Counted from the first letter of the stretch, positions 20,163 to 30,912 are shown. The stretch is 38,926 nucleotides of DNA from Patescibacteria group bacterium (GCA_018816885.1 JAHIUS010000009.1:1-38926); one strand, 5' to 3'. The notes: a model not told the origin generated them from the letters alone. Translations and numbers: made by a program.

Positions 20163-20786
20163 ATGGCAAAACTAGATGTCAAGCCAACCAGAATGGAACT
20201 GCTCAAGCTGAAAATTCAGCTCAAAGCAGCCAAACGCGGACACAAACTTCTCAAAGATAAGCAGGACGGACTCATGCAAAAGTTCATGGAAATCATAAAA
20301 GAAGCTAAGCAAATCAGACGCGAAGTTGAAAAAAAACTCGAATCGGCTTTCAAAAACTTCGCTGGAGCCTCCGCAAGTACGGCAACACCGAAAATGCTCG
20401 AAAGCGCACTGACTTTCACTTCCGCAAAAAGCACACTCGCAGCCACTACAAAAAATGTGATGAGCGTCCACATCCCTTATTTCGAACATGAGCTCAAGGG
20501 TTCGGTCCACTCATACGGATTCAACCAAACATCGGGACAACTCGATACTTCCTTATCATTATTTCAAGAAGTCACTCCTAAACTGATCAAACTCGCAGAA
20601 ATCGAGAAACAGGCACAGCTCCTCGCAGAAGAGACAGAAAAGACCAGGCGCCGCGTAAACGCTCTGGAACACATGAGAATCCCTGCCCTGGAGGAAACCG
20701 TCAAATTCATCACAATGAAGCTCGAAGAGGCCGAAAGAGGCGCTATCGTCGCTGTGATGGCCTTGAAGTCAAAGATGGAAGCCTAA
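20163..20786 (+). CDS. ntpD: V-type ATPase subunit D
   Basis: 207 aa; VKPTRMELLKLKIQLKAAKRGHKLLKDKQDGLM, RRRVNALEHMRIPALEETVKFI. Confidence 0.96.
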   Translation: MAKLDVKPTRMELLKLKIQLKAAKRGHKLLKDKQDGLMQKFMEIIKEAKQIRREVEKKLESAFKNFAGASASTATPKMLESALTFTSAKSTLAATTKNVMSVHIPYFEHELKGSVHSYGFNQTSGQLDTSLSLFQEVTPKLIKLAEIEKQAQLLAEETEKTRRRVNALEHMRIPALEETVKFITMKLEEAERGAIVAVMALKSKMEA

Positions 20787-22768
20787 GAAAACCCTTTTTG
20801 CTCCTTATAACGCCTGATAAGCTTAAGATTATTTCGCAAAGGCGATATATCAAGATATTCAGTATTATGATTATCAGGCACGATCGCCTCCACAGGCTTA
20901 TCTTCTCGATGCTGAGCACCTATAACTCTTTCCGGCTTTTGATCACGATATATCCAATTTCTATCAGGATTTAAAGCCAACACTCGAGACCTATAATCTT
21001 TTGGCTTTAAAGCAAAAGGCCCAAACTCCAAAACAGCCTTTCTCGTACCATAAGTAGTCAAATTACCATCTTGAGAAACATCTTCGATCCTATAAACCCA
21101 AACATCTCCATTGTCATATTTGGACATATAAAACCTGAAATCCATTCCGCAATAATTATGGAGATACTCCTCAACAACACAACCTGACCTTCGCCTGATA
21201 GACAGGGGCTCACTCGAAAAGTCCGGGACAAAATCGTCAGGGATAGTTTCATCATCGTACAATCTATCAACCTCTTCTCTGCTATTTAATCCCCATTCCG
21301 AATCAAAAGCCACGAGCTCCTCCAATCCCTCGGGAGGCTGAGCAAAATAAACCCCTTCTCTGTCGTAAGAGTCTATTTCGGGATCATCATCATTGATATT
21401 CAAAGCTTGATCTCTGGCAATCTCACCTGATTCAAGTTCAAAAAGCGCATCATCCATCTCCATAAAAGGAAGCATCTCGGTAGTATAAGAATACAACCCT
21501 TTAATAAAAGTCCTCGTAGAAAACTGCCGATTAAGAACCCATTTCTTGCCTGAACGGGACTTATAAGCAATTCGAGGATAAAGCACTCCATCTTTCACAA
21601 CATAAATCAAACATTGAAGATATCCATCAATACTTCTGACTCCGGTTAAATAGAAAGTCATTCCCGCTTTTTCGACACAAGTTTTTATCTCCGAGACAGG
21701 ACATTGCTGCAAAACAGACTGCGTTCCGGCAGGCACATAAAGCTCTTTCTCCCCATCAGGCAAAGAAAGTTCCATATTTTCACCATTGCGCTCGGGAATA
21801 CTCAAAGAACTCAATAAATTATAAAGCTCCTTGATATAGTAAAAACCTGTCTTCTTAAGCAATCTCCGAGCAACATCCTCCCTTCCCGCACCCTTCAATT
21901 CTGTTATTTTTCGGAAAAAATCGGCCATCTTCTCCGTAATCAAACCCTCAATCTCGATGTCCAAAGGAGCATTGTCAATGCTGGTTGCAGTAGAAAGCTT
22001 GTCGCTAATCAAACGGAGAATATTTGATGCTGTTCCCGATTCCTCCGATGTCAAATCGGAAGCCTGATCCAAAGGAGGAATAGAACTGACTATTTTTAAT
22101 TTATCGTCATTCATCTCAATCAAAGTATCCCCAACCTTAAACTTCCTGGGCGTATTGAAATAAACCACGAATTTCAAAACATCATCCTCCTTTTTCAAAA
22201 GCCGTACATCAGCACGCGATAACTGCCACTGATGATAAGGCATAGAATAACGAACTTCTTTCGCCCAATCACTGCGTATCACATCATGTACCGCCTCGGA
22301 AGAAAGCCGTACAAACATATTGGAAACCCAATTCTGCCTATCTTCATAGGTCATTGCTTGCTTCCAATCAGAAAATTCAACGCGGGAATCCGCAAAATCA
22401 ATATCCGCAACATCCTCAAGCGGAATTTCCAACTCAAGCTTAGATTTGCCCTTATAAAACTCCTTAAAATCCTCCTCCGAAAGCGCCTTTATCCCCTTTT
22501 TTATAACCGGAACAAGCTTTCCCCACCTATCATCCTCTTCAGGCAAAGAAAGCTCCTCAACCCCCTTAGATTTACGAGGATCAAAATAAGCTTTCGGTCC
22601 ATCCCCTCGAAAAACTTCCATAAGTTGACCACGAATATCTTTTATTTTTAAAACATCATCCACGTCATTAGAACGCAGCTCATCATAAGTTTCACGATCC
22701 ACAGAGATATCAGAGCCCCTATGATGCTTCTGCGACTCATCCAAAACAAAAGAGTTTAAGGCAGCCAT
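20783..22768 (-). CDS. Hypothetical protein (661 aa)
   Basis: Long ORF, soluble; overlaps the ntpD stop by 4 nt tail-to-tail. Confidence 0.75.
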   Translation of the reverse strand: MAALNSFVLDESQKHHRGSDISVDRETYDELRSNDVDDVLKIKDIRGQLMEVFRGDGPKAYFDPRKSKGVEELSLPEEDDRWGKLVPVIKKGIKALSEEDFKEFYKGKSKLELEIPLEDVADIDFADSRVEFSDWKQAMTYEDRQNWVSNMFVRLSSEAVHDVIRSDWAKEVRYSMPYHQWQLSRADVRLLKKEDDVLKFVVYFNTPRKFKVGDTLIEMNDDKLKIVSSIPPLDQASDLTSEESGTASNILRLISDKLSTATSIDNAPLDIEIEGLITEKMADFFRKITELKGAGREDVARRLLKKTGFYYIKELYNLLSSLSIPERNGENMELSLPDGEKELYVPAGTQSVLQQCPVSEIKTCVEKAGMTFYLTGVRSIDGYLQCLIYVVKDGVLYPRIAYKSRSGKKWVLNRQFSTRTFIKGLYSYTTEMLPFMEMDDALFELESGEIARDQALNINDDDPEIDSYDREGVYFAQPPEGLEELVAFDSEWGLNSREEVDRLYDDETIPDDFVPDFSSEPLSIRRRSGCVVEEYLHNYCGMDFRFYMSKYDNGDVWVYRIEDVSQDGNLTTYGTRKAVLEFGPFALKPKDYRSRVLALNPDRNWIYRDQKPERVIGAQHREDKPVEAIVPDNHNTEYLDISPLRNNLKLIRRYKEQKGFS

Positions 22769-22822
22769 AATTATGCAATTTAAATCTGTTAATTATAACA
22801 GAAAACTGCCTAACTATCAAAT

Positions 22823-23332
22823 CTAAGAAGACGCCTTCTCCACAATAAATTGAGCCGCTTCCTCAAGCGTTTGGAAATCTACTCTTCTCTTATACTGAGC
22901 CATATCGCTCCTATCAGTACCCCACTGACATTTTTGCTGATCCAAATAACAATCCGCCATCTCTCCGGATTCTGTAATGTCCGAATACCAATGAACAATT
23001 GTAAATCCGGTATCTTCTTGTACAAAATCCACATCAAATATCCAATCACTTGAAGGATCTTGAGCACCTTCCGGCCAAACCTGCAGCACAGTCGAATCTG
23101 AGACAAATTCTACAAAACCATGTTTCTCCAAACTTCCCTGATCAACGCGACTCACGACAAACCCCTCCCCCCGAACCAAATTCATAAGTTCATCAATAGG
23201 TTCAGCCTCCAAAACTTCTGAAGCGGCCTCGGAAGTATCCGAAGAAACATCGGAAACACAACCGGGAACAAGCGAAGCAACAGTTGCAGCCGCACCCAAT
23301 TGCAAAAACCTCCTTCTTTCCATGTTTTCCAT
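22823..23332 (-). CDS. Putative Tat-type lipoprotein, function unknown
   Basis: MENMERRRFLQLGAAATVASLVPGCVSD: twin-arginine motif plus lipobox-like Cys. Confidence 0.7.
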   Translation of the reverse strand: MENMERRRFLQLGAAATVASLVPGCVSDVSSDTSEAASEVLEAEPIDELMNLVRGEGFVVSRVDQGSLEKHGFVEFVSDSTVLQVWPEGAQDPSSDWIFDVDFVQEDTGFTIVHWYSDITESGEMADCYLDQQKCQWGTDRSDMAQYKRRVDFQTLEEAAQFIVEKASS

Positions 23333-23416
23333 AAATAAATTTTGTTAAATTACACCAGAACCATAGAACAAATCAGCGAATCAATCAACCCCAGAAACTA
23401 CACACCAAAAAAAATC

Positions 23417-23487
23417 CACTGCATACTTGGACCATGAAAAAACTCCTCATTCTACTGGGTACTGGGTACTTGACACTCATTACTGCG
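23417..23487 (+). repeat. Heptad tract upstream of and inside the DUF2207-like CDS (CACTGCA TACTTGG ... TACTGGG TACTGGG TACTTGA CACTCAT TACTGCG)
   Basis: Same vocabulary as intergenic tracts, translated in frame here. Confidence 0.88.
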
Positions 23488-25101
23488 ACAGCACACGCCT
23501 GGCACATCGATTCCTACCAAACCGACATAGAAATCCGGCAAAACGGCGAAATAACTGTAACAGAAGAGATCCAAGCCAACTTCGAAAGCGACCCTCACCA
23601 CGGGATTTTACGAATAATCCCAACCAAAGACCTGAGACTCAAAAACCTCTCGGTAACAGGCCCATACCAAAAGACAAGATCTGCATCGGAAATTTCAATA
23701 ATAACAGGTAGTGAAGATATTATTCTGGACTCTACTCAAACCTACATTTTCACATACACGATCAGTAACGCCATCAACTACTTCGAGAAACACGATGAAC
23801 TTTACTGGAATGTAATCGGCACACAATGGGACACGGAAATCCTATCCGCATCATCCAGTATAACCTTTCCTGAAACCGATATCCCCGAAACAGACCTCCA
23901 AACCCTCTGCTACACAGGCGCAGACGGCAGCACGGAACAAAACTGCGCAATTAAAGCAACAGATTCTGCAATCACCTTTCAAACAACAGAAAAACTCAAC
24001 TGGTACGAAGGAATGACAATCGTCGTAGGCTTCCCAAAAGGCCTCATAAAACAACCAAACGAAACCCTCTGGATCATCTTGGACAACCTCCCCTTCTCAT
24101 TAATTTTAATCGTATTTTTGATTTTATTCACCAGGTGGAAAACTTATGGGAAGGACAAAAAATCACGCACAATTGTCCCCGAATACAGCCCGCCGGAAGG
24201 TTTAACCCCGATAGAAGCCTCCATACTGATCGATGAAAGAGCCGACTCAAAAGATATTTCCGCAATCATAATCGATCTCGCAATCCGAGGATTCTTAAAA
24301 ATCATCGAGACCGAAGAAAAAACCCTCGCGATATTTAAAAACAAAGATTACAAACTCCAAAAACTGCAAAATCCGGAAAAACCCCTGCATAAATTCGAGA
24401 AAAATCTCCTCGAAAAACTTTTCGGACTAGAATCGGAAGTCAAAATCTCAGACCTCAAAAACAAGTTCGCAAAACACCTCCCCGAGCTCAAAAAACAGAT
24501 GCACGAATCGGCAACGGAAAAGCAACTTTTCACCACAAGACCCGACAAAACCAAAACCAAATACATCGCAGTCGGAATCGCAGCAACAACACTTGGTTTC
24601 ATCGGCGTGGGAACCTTGATCTACTTCCCTTGGGGCATCCCTCTCGGACTTTCAGTCATAATTTCGGGCATACTGACAATAATTTTTGGGTTTTATATGC
24701 CAAAAAAAACAGATTCGGGCCAAGAACTTTATGAAAAAATCCTCGGACTAAAACTTTACATAAAAACCGCCGAAAAAGACCGCATCCAATTCCATGAAAA
24801 AAGACAGCACTTCGAGCAGCTCCTCCCATACGCAATGATCTTCAACCAGACCAAACATTGGGCAAGCCAATTCCAAGATATCTATGTAGAACCCCCGAAC
24901 TGGTACACCGCCTCATCCTGGGGCGCGGCAGAAGCATTCTCGCTGACAGACTTCACCCACAATCTGGAAAACTGCACCTCCGCAATGAATACGACACTAT
25001 CCTCATCAAAAAGCAGAAGCTCCGGATTTAGCGGAAGCTCCGGGTTCTCGGGTGGATTTTCAGGTGGAGGCATGGGCGGAGGTGGAGGTAGCGCTTGGTA
25101 A
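23434..25101 (+). CDS. DUF2207-like membrane protein with Gly/Ser-rich C-terminus
   Basis: Signal peptide; WHIDSYQTDIEIRQNGEITVTEEIQANFESDPHHGILRIIP; TM segments; GGGMGGGGGSAW tail. Confidence 0.85.
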   Translation: MKKLLILLGTGYLTLITATAHAWHIDSYQTDIEIRQNGEITVTEEIQANFESDPHHGILRIIPTKDLRLKNLSVTGPYQKTRSASEISIITGSEDIILDSTQTYIFTYTISNAINYFEKHDELYWNVIGTQWDTEILSASSSITFPETDIPETDLQTLCYTGADGSTEQNCAIKATDSAITFQTTEKLNWYEGMTIVVGFPKGLIKQPNETLWIILDNLPFSLILIVFLILFTRWKTYGKDKKSRTIVPEYSPPEGLTPIEASILIDERADSKDISAIIIDLAIRGFLKIIETEEKTLAIFKNKDYKLQKLQNPEKPLHKFEKNLLEKLFGLESEVKISDLKNKFAKHLPELKKQMHESATEKQLFTTRPDKTKTKYIAVGIAATTLGFIGVGTLIYFPWGIPLGLSVIISGILTIIFGFYMPKKTDSGQELYEKILGLKLYIKTAEKDRIQFHEKRQHFEQLLPYAMIFNQTKHWASQFQDIYVEPPNWYTASSWGAAEAFSLTDFTHNLENCTSAMNTTLSSSKSRSSGFSGSSGFSGGFSGGGMGGGGGSAW

Positions 25102-25123
25102 GGCGAAGCGGAGCGGAGCCTCT

Positions 25124-25221
25124 CGCAAGGAAGCGCCAGCGCTCCTTGCGCAAACTACCAATCAAGCCGTTTTGCCGAAGGCAAAACACCTACCACTTGA
25201 GACTTGGCACTTGGTACTCAC
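25124..25221 (+). repeat. Hairpin CGCAAGGA..TCCTTGCG, linker CTACCAATCAAGCCG, hairpin GTTTTGCC-GAA-GGCAAAAC (25169-25187), heptads CACTTGA GACTTGG CACTTGG TACTCAC
   Basis: Inverted repeats and 7-nt periodicity. Confidence 0.92.
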
Positions 25222-26027
25222 TCCCCCCGGATTCTCCTCACAAACTCAACAACCTCCAAAGGGGTACTCGCACTAAAAGTTAAAGGCTCCTCACCTTCTC
25301 CTCGGAAAATCCTACCGCTAAAACCGGTAACCGAATCTATCTCCTCACCAATCTCATGCCTAAGCCTCAAAAACTCAGGAATGCCCTCTTCACAGAAATC
25401 CTCTCGATGATAACAACCCCCGGCAACAGGATCTCCATAAAAACGAATCAACACCATCCCTCCGGGTTTAAATTCAGGCAAAGCTGCAAGGACAGACATC
25501 TCTCCTGAAACCTCCTCGTCCGCCATAATACTGTCATCTTTGCAATCAAAAACCACCATTCGCGTTAAGCCCAAACTTTCCTGAACAATCTCAATAAACA
25601 TCTCAAGATCGTCCCAAAAATCCATCGAACTGGGCAAAAAAGTCATTTGAGAATACCTATAGCAACTCAAAGTCACATTTTTCACAACAGGACCACCCCC
25701 TATCTTCGGATCACATCTCATCACGAAATGCGCGGAAGCATCATCAAAACCCAACTCTTTTTCCCATAAAACATCATCAATCAAATCTACCGCCTTCAAG
25801 AAAACTCGACAGGAGTATTCCAATCTGGAAGCAAGCTGCAATTTCTTAAGCCACCCCTCCAAATCATCATCTGGTTTTATCAGAAACACAGCATCCCCGC
25901 ACTTAACCTCAACACCACTATCAAAAAGCTGCAGATTAAGGCTTCCCCAACTGAACTCATCTTGAGAATCTCCAGAGAGCTCAATCTCTTCCCCGAATAA
26001 GTCTTCACTGCTTTCTTCAACACCCAT
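25218..26027 (-). CDS. Hypothetical protein (269 aa)
   Basis: Long ORF; no family recognised. Confidence 0.65.
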   Translation of the reverse strand: MGVEESSEDLFGEEIELSGDSQDEFSWGSLNLQLFDSGVEVKCGDAVFLIKPDDDLEGWLKKLQLASRLEYSCRVFLKAVDLIDDVLWEKELGFDDASAHFVMRCDPKIGGGPVVKNVTLSCYRYSQMTFLPSSMDFWDDLEMFIEIVQESLGLTRMVVFDCKDDSIMADEEVSGEMSVLAALPEFKPGGMVLIRFYGDPVAGGCYHREDFCEEGIPEFLRLRHEIGEEIDSVTGFSGRIFRGEGEEPLTFSASTPLEVVEFVRRIRGE

Positions 26028-26134
26028 TTTGATCGATTTTTAAAGTACCGCACTCTACCATAAAAGAACAGGTTGACGCAAGACAAGAATACACTGTAGT
26101 ATACCGCTCCTATATTAAATAAAAGTCATTACCA

Positions 26135-27064
26135 ATGCCAAAAATAGAAGCACTTGATGAATATAATAACGGAATCACCATGTCGGACATAACGGACGAT
26201 AAAGAGTTCAGCCGATTGCCACTCGACGAACAGATAAAACTATGCGCAGCAATTCTTGCCGACGACCATGCCGACGACCATGCCGACGACCATGCCGACG
26301 ACCATGCCGACGAACCGCCGGCTCTCGCTTCACACGAAATCGCATACCACTTAGGCATAACCCGACAAGAAGTGTATGTAAGACTGCTGTTTAAAGAGAT
26401 TCCTGAATGCATACGCAATAATGTAAATACTGAATCCATAACGAATTATATAAGAAAAAAACTGGAGGGGAAAACCGCGCACAATCAACTGCTGCCGGAG
26501 ATACAATCATCAAAAATCCACAACATAATGCATCCCATAGACCTTGCAAACCTTTGCTATCGATTATTTGAGGAATTTACAGATGAAAACCCCGGAATAA
26601 TAAGAGAAGATGCATACAGGAAAGTTGCAAGACGGTTGGGCATGCGCAAAGACACGGTCCAAAAAAGAATTTTATTCATAGAACGCGTCGACCCGGCAAT
26701 ACAAAGCAAAGTCGCAAGAGGAGAAATGACCCTTGAAAAAGCGGTTGTAGCATCAAGACCATCAAAAAACACACACAAAAACCCCATTGAAATCGACAAA
26801 GCGATAGAAAACAAAGCGGCAAGAGAAAAAAGACACATGGAAAAATTTATCCTGGAGCCGGGCAAATACCGGATTAAGAAAAACCATCAAGGAGATTTTG
26901 ACAAGGATCTTAGAAGATCAATCTTCGAACCCCTGGAACCAACCGATCCGAGATTCCAAGGAATTGCATTAAACCAACTGGAATCATCCACTTCCCACAT
27001 AGTTAAAACAGGCAGACATATACTTTTAATAGAATGGGGCATCCTGGAAAAAATCGATGAATAA
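26135..27064 (+). CDS. ParB/KorB-like multi-HTH DNA-binding protein with (ADDH)4 repeat
   Basis: HTH-like segments HEIAYHLGITRQEVYVRLLF and AYRKVARRLGMRKDTVQKRILFIERVDPAIQSKVARGEMTLEKAVVAS. Confidence 0.65.
   Translation: MPKIEALDEYNNGITMSDITDDKEFSRLPLDEQIKLCAAILADDHADDHADDHADDHADEPPALASHEIAYHLGITRQEVYVRLLFKEIPECIRNNVNTESITNYIRKKLEGKTAHNQLLPEIQSSKIHNIMHPIDLANLCYRLFEEFTDENPGIIREDAYRKVARRLGMRKDTVQKRILFIERVDPAIQSKVARGEMTLEKAVVASRPSKNTHKNPIEIDKAIENKAAREKRHMEKFILEPGKYRIKKNHQGDFDKDLRRSIFEPLEPTDPRFQGIALNQLESSTSHIVKTGRHILLIEWGILEKIDE
26258..26315 (+). repeat. 12-bp minisatellite GCCGACGACCAT, 4 perfect copies plus partial, in frame (ADDH)
   Basis: Direct reading. Confidence 0.97.
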
Positions 27065-27947
27065 ACCGACCATAGAAATCCCGGAAGACTGGAACGACTG
27101 GCACGACCTTGAAAAAGCCGAATTTTTGACAAAAACACTAATCGAATCAAGGGAGCACAACCGAAAATGCGGAATAGAATGGCTGGCCAAGCAACTGGAT
27201 ATGTGTAAAAAAACTCTGCAAACCTACTTAAAAGCACTGAAATTACCACCTGTAGCACAAGATGCTTTAGCCGCTAATCAAGTAACACGACACGGACTAA
27301 GCATCCTATTCAGCCGCAGAGAAATTCCCGACAATTTATGGGAAAATATTCCCCCTGAATTAAGAACAGAAGTGGCATTTTTCAGACAAAGAATCTTCAG
27401 TTTACCAATAGGAAGCAGTCATTTCCCCGAGCACGACTTAAGAAAAAACACCAAATCCCCGGAACCAAAATCGGAGCCTCCCAAACAAGAAGAAATCATC
27501 TTAACAAGAACCCCTGAAGAAATATTCGTCGACCCAAAGAGCCCTAAAGAAGAAAGAATCGCGGCCTTCAAATCACTCACACCACTGGAAAGAATAAAGC
27601 TCTGCGCAAAAATATGCGAAGAAATCCACGAAACAAGGGGCGGCAACTTGGAACTGGCCAAAAACGAAGCAAGTAAAATACTCGGAATCAGACCAATGAC
27701 AATTCAGTATTACAAAAACCTAAAACCTCACATCGAAAGAAACCCCACCCTTTTGGATGGGTTAGATGCTTCATCGACACATACAAAAGTCATAAAAACA
27801 GTGAATAAAAGATTAAGAAAACAAGAAAAAGCTCAGGCGAGAAAAAAATTAATACACCAAAACCGCATGACGGCACTATTTGAAAGTGACGATGAACTCC
27901 CTGAGAGCGCATTAAGAGCATTGGCCGCAATTAAAAACATGGAATAA
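27057..27947 (+). CDS. ParB-like multi-HTH protein, probable paralogue of the preceding gene
   Basis: HTH-like IEWLAKQLDMCKKTLQTYLKAL and EASKILGIRPMTIQYYKNLKPHIE; LERIKLCAKICEE resembles DEQIKLCAAILAD upstream; 8-nt overlap. Confidence 0.65.
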   Translation: MNKPTIEIPEDWNDWHDLEKAEFLTKTLIESREHNRKCGIEWLAKQLDMCKKTLQTYLKALKLPPVAQDALAANQVTRHGLSILFSRREIPDNLWENIPPELRTEVAFFRQRIFSLPIGSSHFPEHDLRKNTKSPEPKSEPPKQEEIILTRTPEEIFVDPKSPKEERIAAFKSLTPLERIKLCAKICEEIHETRGGNLELAKNEASKILGIRPMTIQYYKNLKPHIERNPTLLDGLDASSTHTKVIKTVNKRLRKQEKAQARKKLIHQNRMTALFESDDELPESALRALAAIKNME

Positions 27948-27986
27948 CAGAGTATTCAATCTGAATGATTCTGCAGCGCTAAAGCC

Positions 27987-28046
27987 GTTTTCGCATAGCA
28001 AAAACACAATGTACTTGGTACTCATTACTCATTACTAATTACTAAT
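27987..28046 (+). repeat. Hairpin GTTTTCGC-ATA-GCAAAAAC and heptads TACTTGG TACTCAT TACTCAT TACTAAT TACTAAT running into the uvrB 3' end
   Basis: Direct reading. Confidence 0.92.
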
Positions 28047-30030
28047 TACCCCACTCCTCCTCCAACCTCTCAATCTCATCCCGAATCTCCGCCGCCTTCT
28101 CAAACTCCATATTCTGCGCCGCCATATCCATTTCGGCGTTAAGCCCGGAAAGCAACCTCTCCCTTTCCTCTCGAGGAATTTTCTTGCCGTCATAATGTTT
28201 GACCTGCTTCTTCGCTTCATTCTTACGATGCATCTCAATATCGTGAATCTTCTTGATAATCGTCTGAGGAGTAATCCCATGCTTTTCATTATAAGCCTTC
28301 TGCTTTTTGCGACGACGCTCGGTTTCCCCAATAGCCGCATCCATCGCGGGAGTAATAACGTCGCCATACATCACAACAAAACCATTAATATTTCTCGCGC
28401 ACCGTCCTATAGTTTGAATCAAGGCGCTTTCCGACCTCAAGAATCCTCTTTTATCAGCATCAAGAATCCCAATAAAAGACACCTCCGGCAGATCCAATCC
28501 TTCCCGAAGCAAATTTATCCCAACCAAAATGTCAAACTCTCCAAGCCGCAAATCACGAAGAATCTCAATCCTTTCAAGAGTATCAATATCGGAGTGAAGG
28601 TACCGAACCCTCAGCCCCTGTTCGGTCAAAAATTTAGTAAGAGCCTCCGACATCTTCTTGGTAAGAGTTGTAAGTAAAGCCCTCTCTCCCCGAGCAAGCA
28701 CCTTATCCAGCTCATTGCGAACATCTTTCATTTGATTAGCGGTCGGACGAACCTCCACAACAGGGTCAAGCAGCCCCGTCGGACGAATAATCTGCTCCGC
28801 AATGTCAGCCTTCTTGCAATGCGCAAACTCGTACTTCCCCGGAGTAGCGGAAACGAAAACAGCCTGCCCGATATGATCCTCGAACTCCTCGAACTTAAGA
28901 GGCCGATTATCCAGAGCCGAAGGCATTCTGAACCCGTATTCAATAAGAGTCTGCTTCCTTGAAAGATTGCCGTTATGCATCGCCCCAACTTGCGGAATCG
29001 TCATGTGCGACTCATCAACAATCATCAAGAAATCATCCGGAAAATAATCAATAAGTGTCGCCGGCTGCTCCCCCGGTTCCCTACCGCTAAGATAGCGAAT
29101 ATAATTCTCAATCCCGGTCACATACCCCGTCTCTTGCAGAATTTCCAGGTCGTATTCGGTACGCGTTTTGATCCTTTCCGCCTCAAGATTTTTGCCAATA
29201 TCCTTTAATTGCTTATATCTTTCCTCCAAATCAGCCCTGATCAAAGGAACCGCTCTCTTAATCTTAGCCTCGGTTGTAACATCATGTTTTGCAGGAAAAA
29301 TCGTCACGGCAGTCAGATCCGCCACAATTTCACCGGTAAACGAATCCACTTCTGTAATTCTTTCAATTTCATCCCCAAAAAACTCAATCCGATACTGAGT
29401 ATCCATTCCGGGAGGAAAAACCTCAAGAGTATCCCCAAGCACATGAAACATCCCCTGCTTAAATTCGAGCTTCGAACGAACATACTGCAAATCCGTAAGA
29501 TGCCGAAGCAACTTATCACGCTTCCGCTCCTCCCCAACCGCAAGCTCAACCCGAAGATTCTTATACTCCTCAGGCGATCCCAAACCGTAAATACAAGATA
29601 CCGAAGCAACAACAATAGAGTCTCTCCTCGACAAAAGATTCGAAGTCGCCGCATGCCTATATTTATTGATTTCATCATTAATCTGAGCATCTTTCTCAAT
29701 AAAAGTATCCGTATGCGGCATATAAGCCTCCGGTTGATAATAGTCATAATAAGAAACGAAATAACTAACCGCATTATCCGGAAAAAAGTCCTTAAACTCC
29801 GAGCAAAGCTGCGCCGCAAGAGTTTTATTATGAGCAATCACAAGAGTCGGCCGCTGAAGATTCTGAATCAGTTGGGCCATCACAAAAGTCTTACCCGTAC
29901 CCGTCGCCCCGAGAAGAGTCTGGTATTTCTTCTCCGCCTTGATACCTTTCACAAGTTGAGCAATCGCGCCGGGTTGGTCTCCCGTCGGCTTGAAATCGGA
30001 TACTAATTTGAACTTTTGGTCGTCAGGCAT
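28042..30030 (-). CDS. uvrB: Excinuclease ABC subunit B
   Basis: 662 aa; [38 protein letters not shown] motif at C-term. Confidence 0.98.
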   Translation of the reverse strand: MPDDQKFKLVSDFKPTGDQPGAIAQLVKGIKAEKKYQTLLGATGTGKTFVMAQLIQNLQRPTLVIAHNKTLAAQLCSEFKDFFPDNAVSYFVSYYDYYQPEAYMPHTDTFIEKDAQINDEINKYRHAATSNLLSRRDSIVVASVSCIYGLGSPEEYKNLRVELAVGEERKRDKLLRHLTDLQYVRSKLEFKQGMFHVLGDTLEVFPPGMDTQYRIEFFGDEIERITEVDSFTGEIVADLTAVTIFPAKHDVTTEAKIKRAVPLIRADLEERYKQLKDIGKNLEAERIKTRTEYDLEILQETGYVTGIENYIRYLSGREPGEQPATLIDYFPDDFLMIVDESHMTIPQVGAMHNGNLSRKQTLIEYGFRMPSALDNRPLKFEEFEDHIGQAVFVSATPGKYEFAHCKKADIAEQIIRPTGLLDPVVEVRPTANQMKDVRNELDKVLARGERALLTTLTKKMSEALTKFLTEQGLRVRYLHSDIDTLERIEILRDLRLGEFDILVGINLLREGLDLPEVSFIGILDADKRGFLRSESALIQTIGRCARNINGFVVMYGDVITPAMDAAIGETERRRKKQKAYNEKHGITPQTIIKKIHDIEMHRKNEAKKQVKHYDGKKIPREERERLLSGLNAEMDMAAQNMEFEKAAEIRDEIERLEEEWGN

Positions 30031-30051
30031 AGCTCACGAATTCTATCACAG

Positions 30052-30912
30052 TCACGGACCATTCGCCATCTGAAGATTCTTCAAATATTTACGATCAATC
30101 ACGCTTGGACGCATCTCCTTGCGAAACCGCCAATCCTTCGGATCGTCATGCTCGTTCTCGATTAGACCGGCATGGGCAAGCTGGTGATGTTCGTGGCAAA
30201 GCGGGGTAACTCCTTCATGAGTCCCGTATTTGGCAAATCTCTTGGTATGATGAAACTCGGTCACAGGGTTCTTACAGCGCTTGATAGCACATTTACCTTT
30301 GTATTTCTTGTGAAGTTCGCGTTTCTGCTTGGCCGGGATGCGCGAGCCGCCTTGTGCGCTACCTTGTGGTGCCAATTTAAGAAGTTCTTTAAGGACTAAC
30401 CCTAACGGAATCGGCTTCTTGCATTCTTTTTCCAGTTTTTGTTGAAATTTTTTGAGCTGGAAGTGGGTTTGAGGATCGAGTTTGAAAGTAATATGTTGAA
30501 GTTTTGCCCCGGGGCAAATGACATCATTTTTTACCTGCGAGTCAAGGCTACGAGCAAAAATCTCTAAAGTTTTTTTAGGCAATATTTCAACCATCTTTAC
30601 TGCTTCTTTCTCTTCAACAGGGATAGCTGCAACTGCTTTGACTTTAGCCCAACCCTGTTTTGCAATTTGCTCTTTCAATAAAGGCTTCCCTTCTAATTTT
30701 TTATCCAAATGTAATACTTGATAAACAATATTTTCACTCAACCCACCAACGACCTTCGCAAAATGCTCAATAGAATAAAAATTATGCTTCTCCCATAACC
30801 TCCGCTTCTCAACCTCAGGCAAAAGAGCAACAAACTTTCGCCGCCATTTGATAGCCTCACCGCCGTATTTTTTACAGAGAACAAAAAGCTCCCCATCAGA
30901 CATATTCTGCAT
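30052..30912 (-). CDS. HNH endonuclease domain protein
   Basis: CAIKRCKNPVTEFHHTKRFAKYGTHEGVTPLCHEHHQLAH. Confidence 0.85.
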   Translation of the reverse strand: MQNMSDGELFVLCKKYGGEAIKWRRKFVALLPEVEKRRLWEKHNFYSIEHFAKVVGGLSENIVYQVLHLDKKLEGKPLLKEQIAKQGWAKVKAVAAIPVEEKEAVKMVEILPKKTLEIFARSLDSQVKNDVICPGAKLQHITFKLDPQTHFQLKKFQQKLEKECKKPIPLGLVLKELLKLAPQGSAQGGSRIPAKQKRELHKKYKGKCAIKRCKNPVTEFHHTKRFAKYGTHEGVTPLCHEHHQLAHAGLIENEHDDPKDWRFRKEMRPSVIDRKYLKNLQMANGP

